From: CAYMUG01 sp964393575
GTDB lineage: Bacteria; Patescibacteriota; Minisyncoccia; Spechtbacterales; 2-12-FULL-38-22
Reading direction: 5' to 3'
Assembly (NCBI GenBank): GCA_964393575.1
Contig: CAYMUG010000001.1
Location: forward strand, 1-64,000
DNA: 64,000 bases
Made by a program: the position numbers and the translations under genes. Positions 35,819 to 43,601 of this stretch are shown here, in pieces; the first letter of the stretch is position 1; each line of letters begins with the position of its first letter. The notes under the pieces were generated by a model. The model searched no databases, was not told the DNA's origin, and saw only the letters and a list, made by a program, of their open reading frames with translations.

Positions 35819-36652
35819 TTATTTTTTAGCAAGGGTAACCAAATTACGGAAAAGCATTGCCACGGTTACGGGTCCTACTCCGCCGGGGACAGGAGTTAGG
35901 TAAGACGCGTTCTCCAAGACGTCGGGAGACGCATCTCCCACGATTTTACCTTTTTCTTTTGAGGTTCCGGCATCTATGACTATAGCTTCCTTTTTCACCA
36001 TTTCTTTTTTAATGAGACGGGGTTGCCCGGCTCCGCTTATCAAAATATCAGCATTTTTGATGTAAGGAGCAATGTCAGGCGTAAACTCATTTAATATGGT
36101 AACGGTCGCGTTGTTTTGAGCAAGAAGATGTGCCACAGGTTTGCCTACAAGTTGTCCGAACCCCACCACTACCGCGCTTTTACCGTGTATTTCTATAGAG
36201 TATCTATCAAGTATTTTCATAACACCGCCTGCAGTTGCAGGATATATGTTCGCATTTCCTGTGTACAGTTTCCCGGACATCCTTTCACTTAAAACATCCA
36301 CATCTTTTTCCGGAGATACCGCATTTAATATATATTGTTTATTAATATGCGAGGGTAGAGGAAGTTGTACTATAACCCCCTCCATATTCGGACGTTTGCA
36401 TATTTTTACTATTTCTTTTCTTAGTTTCCTTGTTGATATATCCTCCGGATATTCGAAGGATTTAACTTCCACGCCTATATTTTCTCCGGCTTTTCTCTTT
36501 TTTTCTACATACGCTTTTGATACAGAATTGTCTCCCACAAGAACTATACCAAGCTTAACTTTCTTTTGAAGGTTTTGCAGCTCTCTTTCTGCCTCTTCAA
36601 GAATTTCGTCCGCTATAGCTTGTCCGTCTATGTGTTGGTTTGATCGTGTCAT
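35819..36652 (-). CDS. folD: Methylenetetrahydrofolate dehydrogenase / cyclohydrolase FolD
   Basis: FolD interconverts methylene-, methenyl- and formyl-tetrahydrofolate using NADP. The protein (277 residues) shows VGDNSVSKAYVEKKRKAGENIG (catalytic Tyr and Lys), VQLPLPSHI, KDVDVLS, VVVGFGQLVGKPVAHLL (NADP) and PGGVGPVTVAML. Reading leftward, AAGGAGG lies 5 nt before the ATG at 36652; the GTG two codons earlier overlaps the site and is rejected. The upstream spacer holds an 11-bp hairpin. It works with glyA, thyA and folA in one-carbon metabolism. Confidence 0.96.
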   Translation of the reverse strand: MTRSNQHIDGQAIADEILEEAERELQNLQKKVKLGIVLVGDNSVSKAYVEKKRKAGENIGVEVKSFEYPEDISTRKLRKEIVKICKRPNMEGVIVQLPLPSHINKQYILNAVSPEKDVDVLSERMSGKLYTGNANIYPATAGGVMKILDRYSIEIHGKSAVVVGFGQLVGKPVAHLLAQNNATVTILNEFTPDIAPYIKNADILISGAGQPRLIKKEMVKKEAIVIDAGTSKEKGKIVGDASPDVLENASYLTPVPGGVGPVTVAMLFRNLVTLAKK

Positions 36653-36666
36653 TTTCACCTCCTTGC

Positions 36667-36704
36667 GTGATATAAAGTACGTTTTTGTGCATTCTTTATA
36701 TCAC
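36667..36704. promoter_or_regulatory. Hairpin in the glyA-folD spacer
   Basis: GTGATATAAAG (36667-36677) pairs perfectly with CTTTATATCAC (36694-36704). It lies just upstream of the folD ribosome site and could be an operator or a processing hairpin. No T run follows. Confidence 0.45.
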
Positions 36705-36717
36705 TCAATACTTTTAT

Positions 36718-37923
36718 TTACAACGGGGGACTGAATTTTAAAGCTAGGTTTTTAACTTCCTTTCCCACATTTTTTCCTGATACCGCCATATCTATTAATG
36801 AGGCAATTTTTCGCATTTCTTTTTCTTTCATACCTCTTGTTGTTACTCCCGGGGTACCCACGCGCAAACCGGAAGGATCTAATGGAGAACGGGGATCCCC
36901 GGGAACCGCGTTTCTGTTTGCGGTAATACCTGACTTCTCCAGAAGTTCTTCTGCTTCTTTTCCGGTGATGTTTTTGTTTGTAAGATCCACGAGAAACATA
37001 TGGTTATCTGTTCCGTTTGAGACAATATCGTAACCCTTGTTTTGTAGCTCACGTGCGAGTTCTTTTGAATTTTTTACAATCTGCGTCGCATATCCCTGAA
37101 ATTTTTTGGTTTGTGCTTCTTTTAGTGCTACAGCTATACCTGCGGTTGTATTATTATGAGGCCCTCCCTGTAAGCCGGGAAATACAGATTTATCTATTTC
37201 AGCGGCGAAATCTTTTTTAGAAAATATTAATGCCGCTCTGGGACCTCTGAGTGTTTTGTGGGTGGTTGTTGTGACCACGTCACACCACGGAAAAGGGGAG
37301 GGATGCGCACCGCCCGCAATAAGCCCGGCTATATGCGCAACATCCGCCATTAAAAGAGAGTTGTGTTTAGATGCTATATCTTTTAGTTTTTTAAAGTTTA
37401 GTTTTCGCGAATAGGCGCTTATTCCCGTAACGATAAGTTTAGGTTTATGTTTTTTTGCCAACTTTTCCACTTCCTCATAATCTATAAGCCCCTTTTCCGT
37501 TAAACCGTATTGTATAAAATTGAAAAACTTGCCCGTGTGCGATACTTTATGGCCGTGAGTCAGGTGGCCTCCGCTCTGCAAACTCATTCCGAGAGCTTTG
37601 TCTTTATTTTTAAGCAGAGCCGCATATACAGCAAAATTTGCCGGGCTGCCGGAGTAGGGCTGTACGTTCACGTGCCATTTATTTTCGTTTAATTTAAAAA
37701 GCGAGAGAGCCCTTTCCCGGCATAGGTTTTCCAATTCGTCTGCGTTTTTGTTTCCCGGATAGTATCTTTTTCCGGGATACCCCTCAGAATATTTATTAGT
37801 GAAAACGGAAGCCATTGCCTCCCTTACATTTGAAGAGGCGTAATTTTCGGAGGCAATAAGTGAAATGGTTTCACGTTGCCTTTTTTCTTCTTTTGAGTTT
37901 ATATTTTTTATACGTGCATCCAT
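36718..37923 (-). CDS. glyA: Serine hydroxymethyltransferase
   Basis: GlyA makes glycine and methylene-tetrahydrofolate from serine. The 401-residue protein has SLIASENYAS, TNKYSEGYPGKRYYPGN, the PLP-binding Lys in VVTTTTHKTLRGPR, HIAGLIAGGAHPSPFP and the late GLRVGTPGVTTRGMKE. Length is near the bacterial norm. It lies upstream of folD on the same strand, 65 nt apart, a functional pair. No Shine-Dalgarno is visible before its ATG, unlike folD. Confidence 0.97.
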   Translation of the reverse strand: MDARIKNINSKEEKRQRETISLIASENYASSNVREAMASVFTNKYSEGYPGKRYYPGNKNADELENLCRERALSLFKLNENKWHVNVQPYSGSPANFAVYAALLKNKDKALGMSLQSGGHLTHGHKVSHTGKFFNFIQYGLTEKGLIDYEEVEKLAKKHKPKLIVTGISAYSRKLNFKKLKDIASKHNSLLMADVAHIAGLIAGGAHPSPFPWCDVVTTTTHKTLRGPRAALIFSKKDFAAEIDKSVFPGLQGGPHNNTTAGIAVALKEAQTKKFQGYATQIVKNSKELARELQNKGYDIVSNGTDNHMFLVDLTNKNITGKEAEELLEKSGITANRNAVPGDPRSPLDPSGLRVGTPGVTTRGMKEKEMRKIASLIDMAVSGKNVGKEVKNLALKFSPPL

Positions 37924-37946
37924 TTTATAGGTATTTACATAATTAT

Positions 37947-37986
37947 GCCCGGGAAAGAAAGGGGGTGGTTATTTTCTTTCCCGGGC
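37947..37986 (-). terminator. Terminator-like hairpin downstream of the zinc-ribbon gene
   Basis: GCCCGGGAAAGAAA pairs with TTTCTTTCCCGGGC across a 12-nt loop. It lies between the zinc-ribbon gene and glyA. The T run on the minus-strand side is poor. Confidence 0.6.
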
Positions 37987-37993
37987 TTTGGAA

Positions 37994-38458
37994 CTATGGT
38001 TTGCTCAATCCGTTGAAAATCATTTCAAGTTTAAACCAGTAATCCATCTTCAAGAGCCAGTGAAAGTTAAGTAAGTCGTCGCGGCTTAAAGGAGGTCCTT
38101 CCGGACGGTTTTCCGGGTGCGGTGGATACTTGTTTTTAACTTCACTCTTTACCGCCTCACGTGTTGCCTCAATAATATCCTGAGGATACCATTCCGGGGG
38201 GTACCATCCTTCCGCAATGTATCCTCCGCAATTTTCATCGCTGGTTCTAAAATTCACTCCTCCATCTATTAAAATTACTGCTTCTTCTTTGCTGATATAT
38301 CTTTTGTTGCGCAGCTGGCAATCAGGGCATGTATAGTATAAGATACTTCCTTCGCTAATTATCCCTTCATTAATTACCAGGTAGAGATTGATCTGATCGG
38401 CGTCCAAATAAATATTACTATGACACCCACCGCACTTGGTCGTAAATTGCTGCGACAT
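37994..38458 (-). CDS. Unknown protein with a CxxC zinc ribbon
   Basis: I do not recognise this 154-residue protein. It carries KCGGCHSNIYL (C9/C12) and YYTCPDCQLRNKRY (second CxxC), a likely zinc ribbon, followed by a Pro-rich segment (AEGWYPPEWYPQ) and an aromatic C-terminal helix. A GAGGAGG ribosome site is well placed before its ATG. It forms a minus-strand neighbour to the dUTPase-like gene, with a gap of about 175 nt. Nothing indicates its role. Confidence 0.75.
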   Translation of the reverse strand: MSQQFTTKCGGCHSNIYLDADQINLYLVINEGIISEGSILYYTCPDCQLRNKRYISKEEAVILIDGGVNFRTSDENCGGYIAEGWYPPEWYPQDIIEATREAVKSEVKNKYPPHPENRPEGPPLSRDDLLNFHWLLKMDYWFKLEMIFNGLSKP

Positions 38459-38634
38459 AAAACCTCCTCTCTGTATGTCAATTCGCTGATGATGGTGATT
38501 AAACTATAACTTATTATTACGATCTTGTAAAGAAAGTATTTTCCATACTCATATGAGAATAAAATTAAACCCCACACTTTTATCGGTAGGTGCAGGGTTC
38601 ATAAAAGGTGCGGAGGTGTTTTTAAATAACAATT

Positions 38635-39270
38635 TCAGAAGTGAGGTTCTGAATCTATAACACCGGTACCGGTGGATCCGGAGCCTCTGCTGCCACGACT
38701 CGTCTCGGAAAAGTTATAATAATGTTTTACTTCACATAATACGGGCATAGGCCCCTTTTTGAATACAATTTGCGCTACTCGCATATACTTTGAAAGCCAA
38801 AAAGGTTCGTCGGATGTATTTTTCAAAATAGCTCCCGGCTCACCTCTGTAGTCGGGATCTACTATTCGGGCGCCTCCTATTTCTATGCCATACTTGACCG
38901 CAAGACCACTTCGGGGCTCTGCTTCGTGGTAATAAGGAAAAGGAACTTGTGCAATATAACCCAAACCGATTACAATATTTTTTCCGGGGAGAAGAAGGTA
39001 TTCGTGTTTCTGTGATTCGTAGTTGAATCTGTGGTACTGCTTTACGTGTTCGTCTTTAGGGAATTCGGTAAAATTAAATAATGTTTTTCTGATATACGGT
39101 TTGTCCGGATCCACTTCTTCCGGATCAACGATTGCACGTAAGTAGGCGTCAAAGCCGATAGCGCCCGAGGACATTCTTTGCGGCAGTTTACCGTCACCGA
39201 CAGGCATCATTTTAACAATCGGTTCGCCTGTTTCAGGGTCCATCTCCGGTTCATCTGTTTTTTGTTCCAT
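38635..39270 (-). CDS. dUTPase / dCTP-deaminase-fold protein
   Basis: The 211-residue protein has the trimeric dUTPase/Dcd fold signatures: GAIGFDAYLRA (motif 1), AEPRSGLAVKYGIEIGGARIVDPDYRGE (motifs 2-3), KYMRVAQIVF (motif 4) and a Gly/Ser/Arg-rich tail SRGSRGSGSTGTG (motif 5 region). It could be dUTPase, dCTP deaminase or a bifunctional enzyme; the RSGL rather than RSSLAR form leans to the dUTPase side. It would be a second such gene besides dut at 31627. A strong AAAGGAG precedes the start. Confidence 0.8.
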   Translation of the reverse strand: MEQKTDEPEMDPETGEPIVKMMPVGDGKLPQRMSSGAIGFDAYLRAIVDPEEVDPDKPYIRKTLFNFTEFPKDEHVKQYHRFNYESQKHEYLLLPGKNIVIGLGYIAQVPFPYYHEAEPRSGLAVKYGIEIGGARIVDPDYRGEPGAILKNTSDEPFWLSKYMRVAQIVFKKGPMPVLCEVKHYYNFSETSRGSRGSGSTGTGVIDSEPHF

Positions 39271-39375
39271 TTTCTACTCCTTTCTATGTCTTAAAGTTAG
39301 GATACCAATACGGGTAGGGGAGGTCAATGTAATTTTCATTTACAGTAAGTGTCGCACACGATGTTGGCAAAACTA

Positions 39376-39425
39376 AACCTAATGTTCAAAATTTTCGCGA
39401 TCGCGAAAATTTTGAACATTAGGTT
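39376..39425. repeat. 50-bp perfect palindrome
   Basis: AACCTAATGTTCAAAATTTT leads to the centre CGCGATCGCG and then the exact complement. T-rich stretches follow on both strands, so it may be a bidirectional terminator for the divergently placed miaA end and dUTPase-like start region, or a mobile hairpin. Confidence 0.85.
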
Positions 39426-39507
39426 TTTGCTTTTATCTAAAGCCCCACTTTGATTTGTAATATTCCTGATTATATTCTCTGCGATTGCTGTTATTAAATA
39501 TATATTT

Positions 39508-39536
39508 AATGCTGTAATTAATTACAGCATTTTTAT
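39508..39536 (+). terminator. Terminator-like 24-bp palindrome
   Basis: AATGCTGTAATTAATTACAGCATT followed by TTTATT; centre TTAA. No plus-strand gene precedes it within 400 nt, so its role is unclear. Confidence 0.55.
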
Positions 39537-39702
39537 TCCCCCAACACTACGTGTGACACTGCCTTAGCGGCAGATATTGACAAATAGTTATAACTATGCT
39601 AATATAAGGCAAGATAAGATAAAAAACCCGGCAAGGTTGCGCGGAAAAAATCTCTCTCCTCGCCGAGCGCTCAGCTTGCTGGGCACTCGGTGTTCCGCGC
39701 AA

Positions 39703-39802
39703 NNNNNNNNNNNNNNNNNNNNNNNNNNNNNNNNNNNNNNNNNNNNNNNNNNNNNNNNNNNNNNNNNNNNNNNNNNNNNNNNNNNNNNNNNNNNNNNNNN
39801 NN
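39703..39802. other. Assembly gap (100 N)
   Basis: Exactly 100 N. It removes the C terminus of miaA. A GC-rich hairpin borders it on the left. Confidence 0.99.
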
Positions 39803-40651
39803 CCAATTTATGTTTTTATCCCTTTTAAACCAACTCATCTGACGGCGGGAGTAGCGTTTAATGTCACGCAGTAAATTTTCTTTCATATCTTGCTTATTTA
39901 TTTTTTTCTGCAAGAATAGAGCTATCCATTTATACTCTAACCCTAAGTTTTCCAGACGCTTCCAGCTTACGCTATACTTTTCTCTTAACTCTTTTACTTC
40001 TTTCACCATACCCCGGCGCAGGCGGGCCTCCAGCCGTTTTTGTATGCGCTCGTGTAACTCTTCTTTAGGAATATTGACTCCTACAAGTAAAGCATCATAC
40101 GGAGATATTTTGTTTTTTATCTCCGGAACGCTGCCACGGGCTTCAATAATTTCCAGAGCCCGTATGATGCGGCGTTTGTCTTCTTTTTGTACTGCAGCAG
40201 CACGGCGCGGGTCTTTTTTCTTCAGCATTTCAAATAATTCTTCCGCAGATTTGTTACGTAACATGTTACGTAATTTTTTATTGGGCGGGACTTCGGGAAA
40301 ATCAACATCATATACAACCGCATCAATATAAAACCCGGTGCCCCCGACCAAAATAGGCAGCTTGCCTCGTTTTTGTATGTCCGCGATCGCTTTTTCAGCT
40401 TTCTTTTTATATTCGGCAGCTGTCAGTTGCCGGGAAGGATGGCGAATATCAAGTAGGTAGTGGGGAATGCCCTGCGCTTCTTTTTTGGTAATTTTTCCCG
40501 TACCTATATCCATATATTTGTAAATCTGTCTTGAGTCAGCGGACACCACTTCGCCATCAAATTTTTTTGCTAAATATACGGCCAAATCCGATTTACCGGA
40601 TGCGTTAGGCCCGACAATCACCAATAGTTTTTTATGGTTTTCTTGCAACAT
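39803..40651 (-). CDS. miaA: tRNA dimethylallyltransferase MiaA (3' end lost in gap)
   Basis: MiaA adds the isopentenyl group to A37 of tRNAs that read UNN codons. The visible 283 residues show the P-loop IVGPNASGKSDLA, SADSRQIYKYMDIGTGK, LVGGTGFYIDAVVYDV and the late SRRQMSWFKRDKNINW. The family usually continues about 10-40 residues past this motif, so only the end is lost in the N gap. The ATG lies close to a TATAAT-like TATTATATCC on the minus strand, with no Shine-Dalgarno. The continuation past the gap at 39671-39702 is not trustworthy. Confidence 0.95.
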
Positions 40652-40713
40652 ACTAAATTTTATTATATCCTTATATCAGCTCGTTGTAATCTGTACGGTG
40701 AAAGGAGTTCGTT

Positions 40714-41259
40714 ATGAATGAAATCAAAGAGCTGGATATTCAGAGCAGCAGAAGAAGGTTAGAAGACGGCATCGGAATGCTCTGCCTTTTTGTTTCAGAT
40801 TACTGTACTAAACAAAAAGAGACATGGCAGCTTGTGCCCAATCTTGCTCTCGAGGCAGACGGTTTATCATGTTGGAGCGATACGTACAGGTCAGCATACA
40901 TGCATGGAATGTGGAAATTGGGTATTCGCGGATACAAATTTGAGCCCTGCGTAGATCTTGAGACAGGAGAGCTTGTTTGGTATTCTCACCAACAAAGCAC
41001 TTTTGTTCCGTTGCCCAATAATAATCTTTTGGATATCGCAAAAAACATTCAACAAATTAACGCCAGCCGGGTAGTTAACAATCTAATGGAACACATAAAC
41101 TGCGGCCTCCAAGATTATATGCCCTACACAAAAGAATCACTGGAGCGTTGGAAGAGCGAAGTAAGGAAAACTCTCGGCTTAGGAGAGTATTACAGCAGAC
41201 CTGAATTTGTTGACATTGTTGAAATAACTAAAGCTGAAACATTGCTTAAACGCAAGTAG
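40714..41259 (+). CDS. Unknown protein, 181 residues
   Basis: I recognise no family. The protein is soluble, with an N-terminal helical half (LDIQSSRRRLEDGIGMLCLFVSDYCTKQK), several Trp and Cys residues, and a central RGYKFEPCVDLETGELVWYSH. AAAGGAG lies at good spacing before the ATG. The next gene (41275) begins 15 nt downstream with its own strong ribosome site, so the two look like a two-gene unit ended by a terminator at 41606. Confidence 0.7.
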   Translation: MNEIKELDIQSSRRRLEDGIGMLCLFVSDYCTKQKETWQLVPNLALEADGLSCWSDTYRSAYMHGMWKLGIRGYKFEPCVDLETGELVWYSHQQSTFVPLPNNNLLDIAKNIQQINASRVVNNLMEHINCGLQDYMPYTKESLERWKSEVRKTLGLGEYYSRPEFVDIVEITKAETLLKRK

Positions 41260-41274
41260 AAGGGAGGGCGAGCG

Positions 41275-41589
41275 ATGGAGCGACAGAAAGTAGAATCGGT
41301 TGAAGACATTGTTCCGGGAGGGCGGTATTGGATAGAGAGCGATAACGGTAATAAGCTTTCTCCTTATAACAGCACCTTTACCGTTGTAAGTAAACCTTTT
41401 CCCGCGGTCAACGATAAAACTAATGCACGGCAGCCGCATGTCGCGGTAGTGTTTGATAGGTGCAGGGATAAAGAAGAATCGTACCACATCTGTGCTGTAA
41501 TCCCTATTTTGCGTTTTGGTGTATTTCCCAGGAGCTGGGGTCCGCACAGCGCAATGCGTGCTTCGAACACAACGTACAGGTTGGGTTAA
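41275..41589 (+). CDS. Unknown protein, 104 residues
   Basis: A small soluble protein with no recognised domain. The sequence IVPGGRYWIESDNGNKL and FTVVSKPFPAVNDKTNARQPHVAVVFDR suggests an all-beta fold. GGGAGGG precedes the ATG by about 7 nt. It is coupled to the 181-residue gene upstream. An antisense frame of similar length is considered a shadow because it lacks a ribosome site. Confidence 0.65.
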   Translation: MERQKVESVEDIVPGGRYWIESDNGNKLSPYNSTFTVVSKPFPAVNDKTNARQPHVAVVFDRCRDKEESYHICAVIPILRFGVFPRSWGPHSAMRASNTTYRLG

Positions 41590-41605
41590 ACCGAGGCCTA
41601 CAACA

Positions 41606-41640
41606 ATTCAAAGAGCGGCGAAAGCCGCTCTTTAGCTTAT
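41606..41640 (+). terminator. Terminator of the two-gene unknown unit
   Basis: AAAGAGCGGC pairs with GCCGCTCTTT around GAAA, a strong GNRA-looped hairpin. The T run is short. thrS ends on the other strand just after. Confidence 0.75.
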
Positions 41641-41660
41641 TACGGATTACTGATTACTTA

Positions 41661-43391
41661 TTACTGCTTTTTTTCAATCTCATATACAACTTTTTCCGTA
41701 AACTTGTTTACTTTCATAGAGCCGATGTCTCCCTTTTTTCTGTCACGTACGGAAACACTTTCTTTTGACTTTTCTTTTTCTCCTACAATGAGCAAGTAGG
41801 GGATTTTTTGTGTTTGCCCGTTGCGTATTTTTTTACTGAGAGAGTCATCTTCATCGCGCAACTCCGCGCGCACGCCGGCATCTTGTAATTGTTTTTGCAC
41901 TTTTTTTCCGTATGAGTTGAATTTTTTACTTACCGGAACCACCCATACCTGTTCGGGCGCCAGCCACACCGGAAATGCACCGGCAAAGTGTTCTATAATA
42001 ATCCCCATAAAGCGCTCTATAGAACCCAAAAAAGCACTGTGGATCATGACCGGAGTTTGTTTGCCCCCGTTTTTATCTGTGTATTCTAAACCGAAACGCG
42101 AGGGCATATTCAGGTCCAGTTGAATTGTAGCAATCTGCCACCGGCGCCCCAGAGAATCATTTACAACAAAATCCATTTTCGGTCCGTAGAATGCCGCCTC
42201 ACCCTCGTCTTTTACAAAGTCTATATTGTTTTTTTTGAGTATACCCTCCATTTGTTTCTGAGAGGTTTTCCATACAGCGTCATCGCCAAGATAATCTTTT
42301 TTGTGTTTTTCATCGCGGAGAGAGAGGTGTATTTTATAATCTTTTAACTTGAAGGCGCGAACCACCTTTTTGATTTGTTTGATAATATTGTCAAATTCTT
42401 TTTCCAGCTGATCTTCGCGACAAAAAACGTGCGAGTCATCCTGGGTTATAGAAAGAACACGGGTTAACCCGCCGAGTTCTCCTGCCCGCTCATCTCTGTA
42501 CACAGTTGTTGTATCTAAGAATCGTACAGGCAAATCTCTGTAACTTCGTTCTTGTGACGCGTATATCTGGGTATGATGGGGGCAATTCATTGCCTTTAAT
42601 ATAAATTCGCTGTTTTCTCCCTTTACATAAAACAGGTCGTCGCTGTATTTTTCTAAATGACCTGATACTTTATACAGGTTGTGCTTTGCTATGTGCGGTA
42701 TGTGGACCGGTTTATATCCTATATTTTTCTTAAGATCTTCGCTGAATTCTTTCATGAGATTCCATATTATTGCTCCCTTTGGAGCGAACATCGGAAGACC
42801 GGCTCCCACAAGTTGAGACGTGGTATAAAGCCCCAGTTGCGGGCCGAGCTTTTTATGATCGCGCTTTTTTGCTTCCTCAAGATGCGTCAGGTGCTCGTTT
42901 AATTCTTTTTCTGTTTCAAAGGCAACGCCGTAAATCCGCGTTAACATATCATTGTTTTCATCTCCGCGCCAATAGGCGCCCGCTACTGAGGTGAGTTTGA
43001 AAGCGTCCGGATTTAGCTCTTTTGTATTTTTTATATGGCCTCCGCGGCACAGGTCGGTGAATTGATCGCCCGTGTGCACGATTCCTACCTTTGATTTTTG
43101 TGATAGTTCACGGATAAGTTCCAACTTGTAGGGTTGCTTCTTAAAGTATTTTTTTGCGCGTTCCACGCTCCACATTTCTTTTTTGAACGCAAGATCCTGA
43201 GACAGGATTTTTTTCATCTCTTTTTCTATTTTGGGCAAGTCATTTTCCGATATCTCTACATTATCGAAGTCATAATAAAACCCGTTTTCTATCGCGGGAC
43301 CGATACCCAGTTTGGCGTTCGGATACAATTTTAAAACCGCCTGCGCTAAAACGTGAGCAAAGGAGTGGCGGATATGTTCTATATTAGCCAT
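41661..43391 (-). CDS. thrS: Threonyl-tRNA synthetase, TGS-less
   Basis: ThrRS charges tRNA(Thr). At 576 residues it lacks the N-terminal TGS domain of about 60 residues: it opens MANIEHIRHSFAHVLAQAV, already in the editing domain. The editing HxxxH (HSFAH) and the later DLCRGGH are intact, so Ser editing is likely kept. The catalytic core shows MNCPHHTQIY (zinc Cys and His), TVYRDERAGELGGLTRVLSITQDDSHVF (motif 2) and HSAFLGSIERFMGIIIEH (motif 3), then the anticodon domain (PVWLAPEQVWVVPVS). TGS loss is seen in several small genomes. No ribosome site is visible. Confidence 0.96.
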   Translation of the reverse strand: MANIEHIRHSFAHVLAQAVLKLYPNAKLGIGPAIENGFYYDFDNVEISENDLPKIEKEMKKILSQDLAFKKEMWSVERAKKYFKKQPYKLELIRELSQKSKVGIVHTGDQFTDLCRGGHIKNTKELNPDAFKLTSVAGAYWRGDENNDMLTRIYGVAFETEKELNEHLTHLEEAKKRDHKKLGPQLGLYTTSQLVGAGLPMFAPKGAIIWNLMKEFSEDLKKNIGYKPVHIPHIAKHNLYKVSGHLEKYSDDLFYVKGENSEFILKAMNCPHHTQIYASQERSYRDLPVRFLDTTTVYRDERAGELGGLTRVLSITQDDSHVFCREDQLEKEFDNIIKQIKKVVRAFKLKDYKIHLSLRDEKHKKDYLGDDAVWKTSQKQMEGILKKNNIDFVKDEGEAAFYGPKMDFVVNDSLGRRWQIATIQLDLNMPSRFGLEYTDKNGGKQTPVMIHSAFLGSIERFMGIIIEHFAGAFPVWLAPEQVWVVPVSKKFNSYGKKVQKQLQDAGVRAELRDEDDSLSKKIRNGQTQKIPYLLIVGEKEKSKESVSVRDRKKGDIGSMKVNKFTEKVVYEIEKKQ

Positions 43392-43601
43392 AGTTTTGAT
43401 TTATGAATTTTGAGTTTCGATTAAATTAGGAATGTTTGAATTTTGAATTATAAATTGGTTTCCGCGTCTTGCGTTAATCGTTAGCGCTGCGCGTATCGGT
43501 TAACGTTTAGCGAGGTGCGTATACGAAAACTTTACGCTTGACGCATATCGTATAACGTAACGCGCAGCCCTGCCGTATACCGTAGTACGTTAAATTACCA
43601 A
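43392..43601. repeat. Intergenic repeat between dnaE and thrS
   Basis: No gene. The 37-nt word at 43463-43499 (CGCGTCTTGCGTTAATCGTT and onward) is an inverted near-copy of 11259-11295. Further GTATACG/CGTATAC and GCGTTA words give a folded, low-complexity region of the same style as other spacers. Confidence 0.75.

Larger units (their letters stand above)
39271..39702. other. Intergenic region with strong palindromes
   Basis: No gene is supported. It holds a 50-bp perfect palindrome (39376-39425), a 24-bp palindrome with a T run (39508-39535) and a GCCGAGCGCTCAGC...GCACTCGGTG hairpin at 39660-39692 next to the N gap. Confidence 0.7.

Noticed and set aside
39577..39828. Frames on both strands across the second N gap apart from miaA
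   Set aside because: Most of each frame is N; only the miaA part at 39803-40651 is supported.
29578..41589. A prophage made of the SD-bearing unknown genes
   Set aside because: They are scattered among housekeeping genes, lie on both strands and include no capsid, terminase or integrase gene.
43392..43601. T-box or other riboswitch before thrS
   Set aside because: The leader has no T-box core or specifier loop; it is a hairpin repeat shared with the pilin region.
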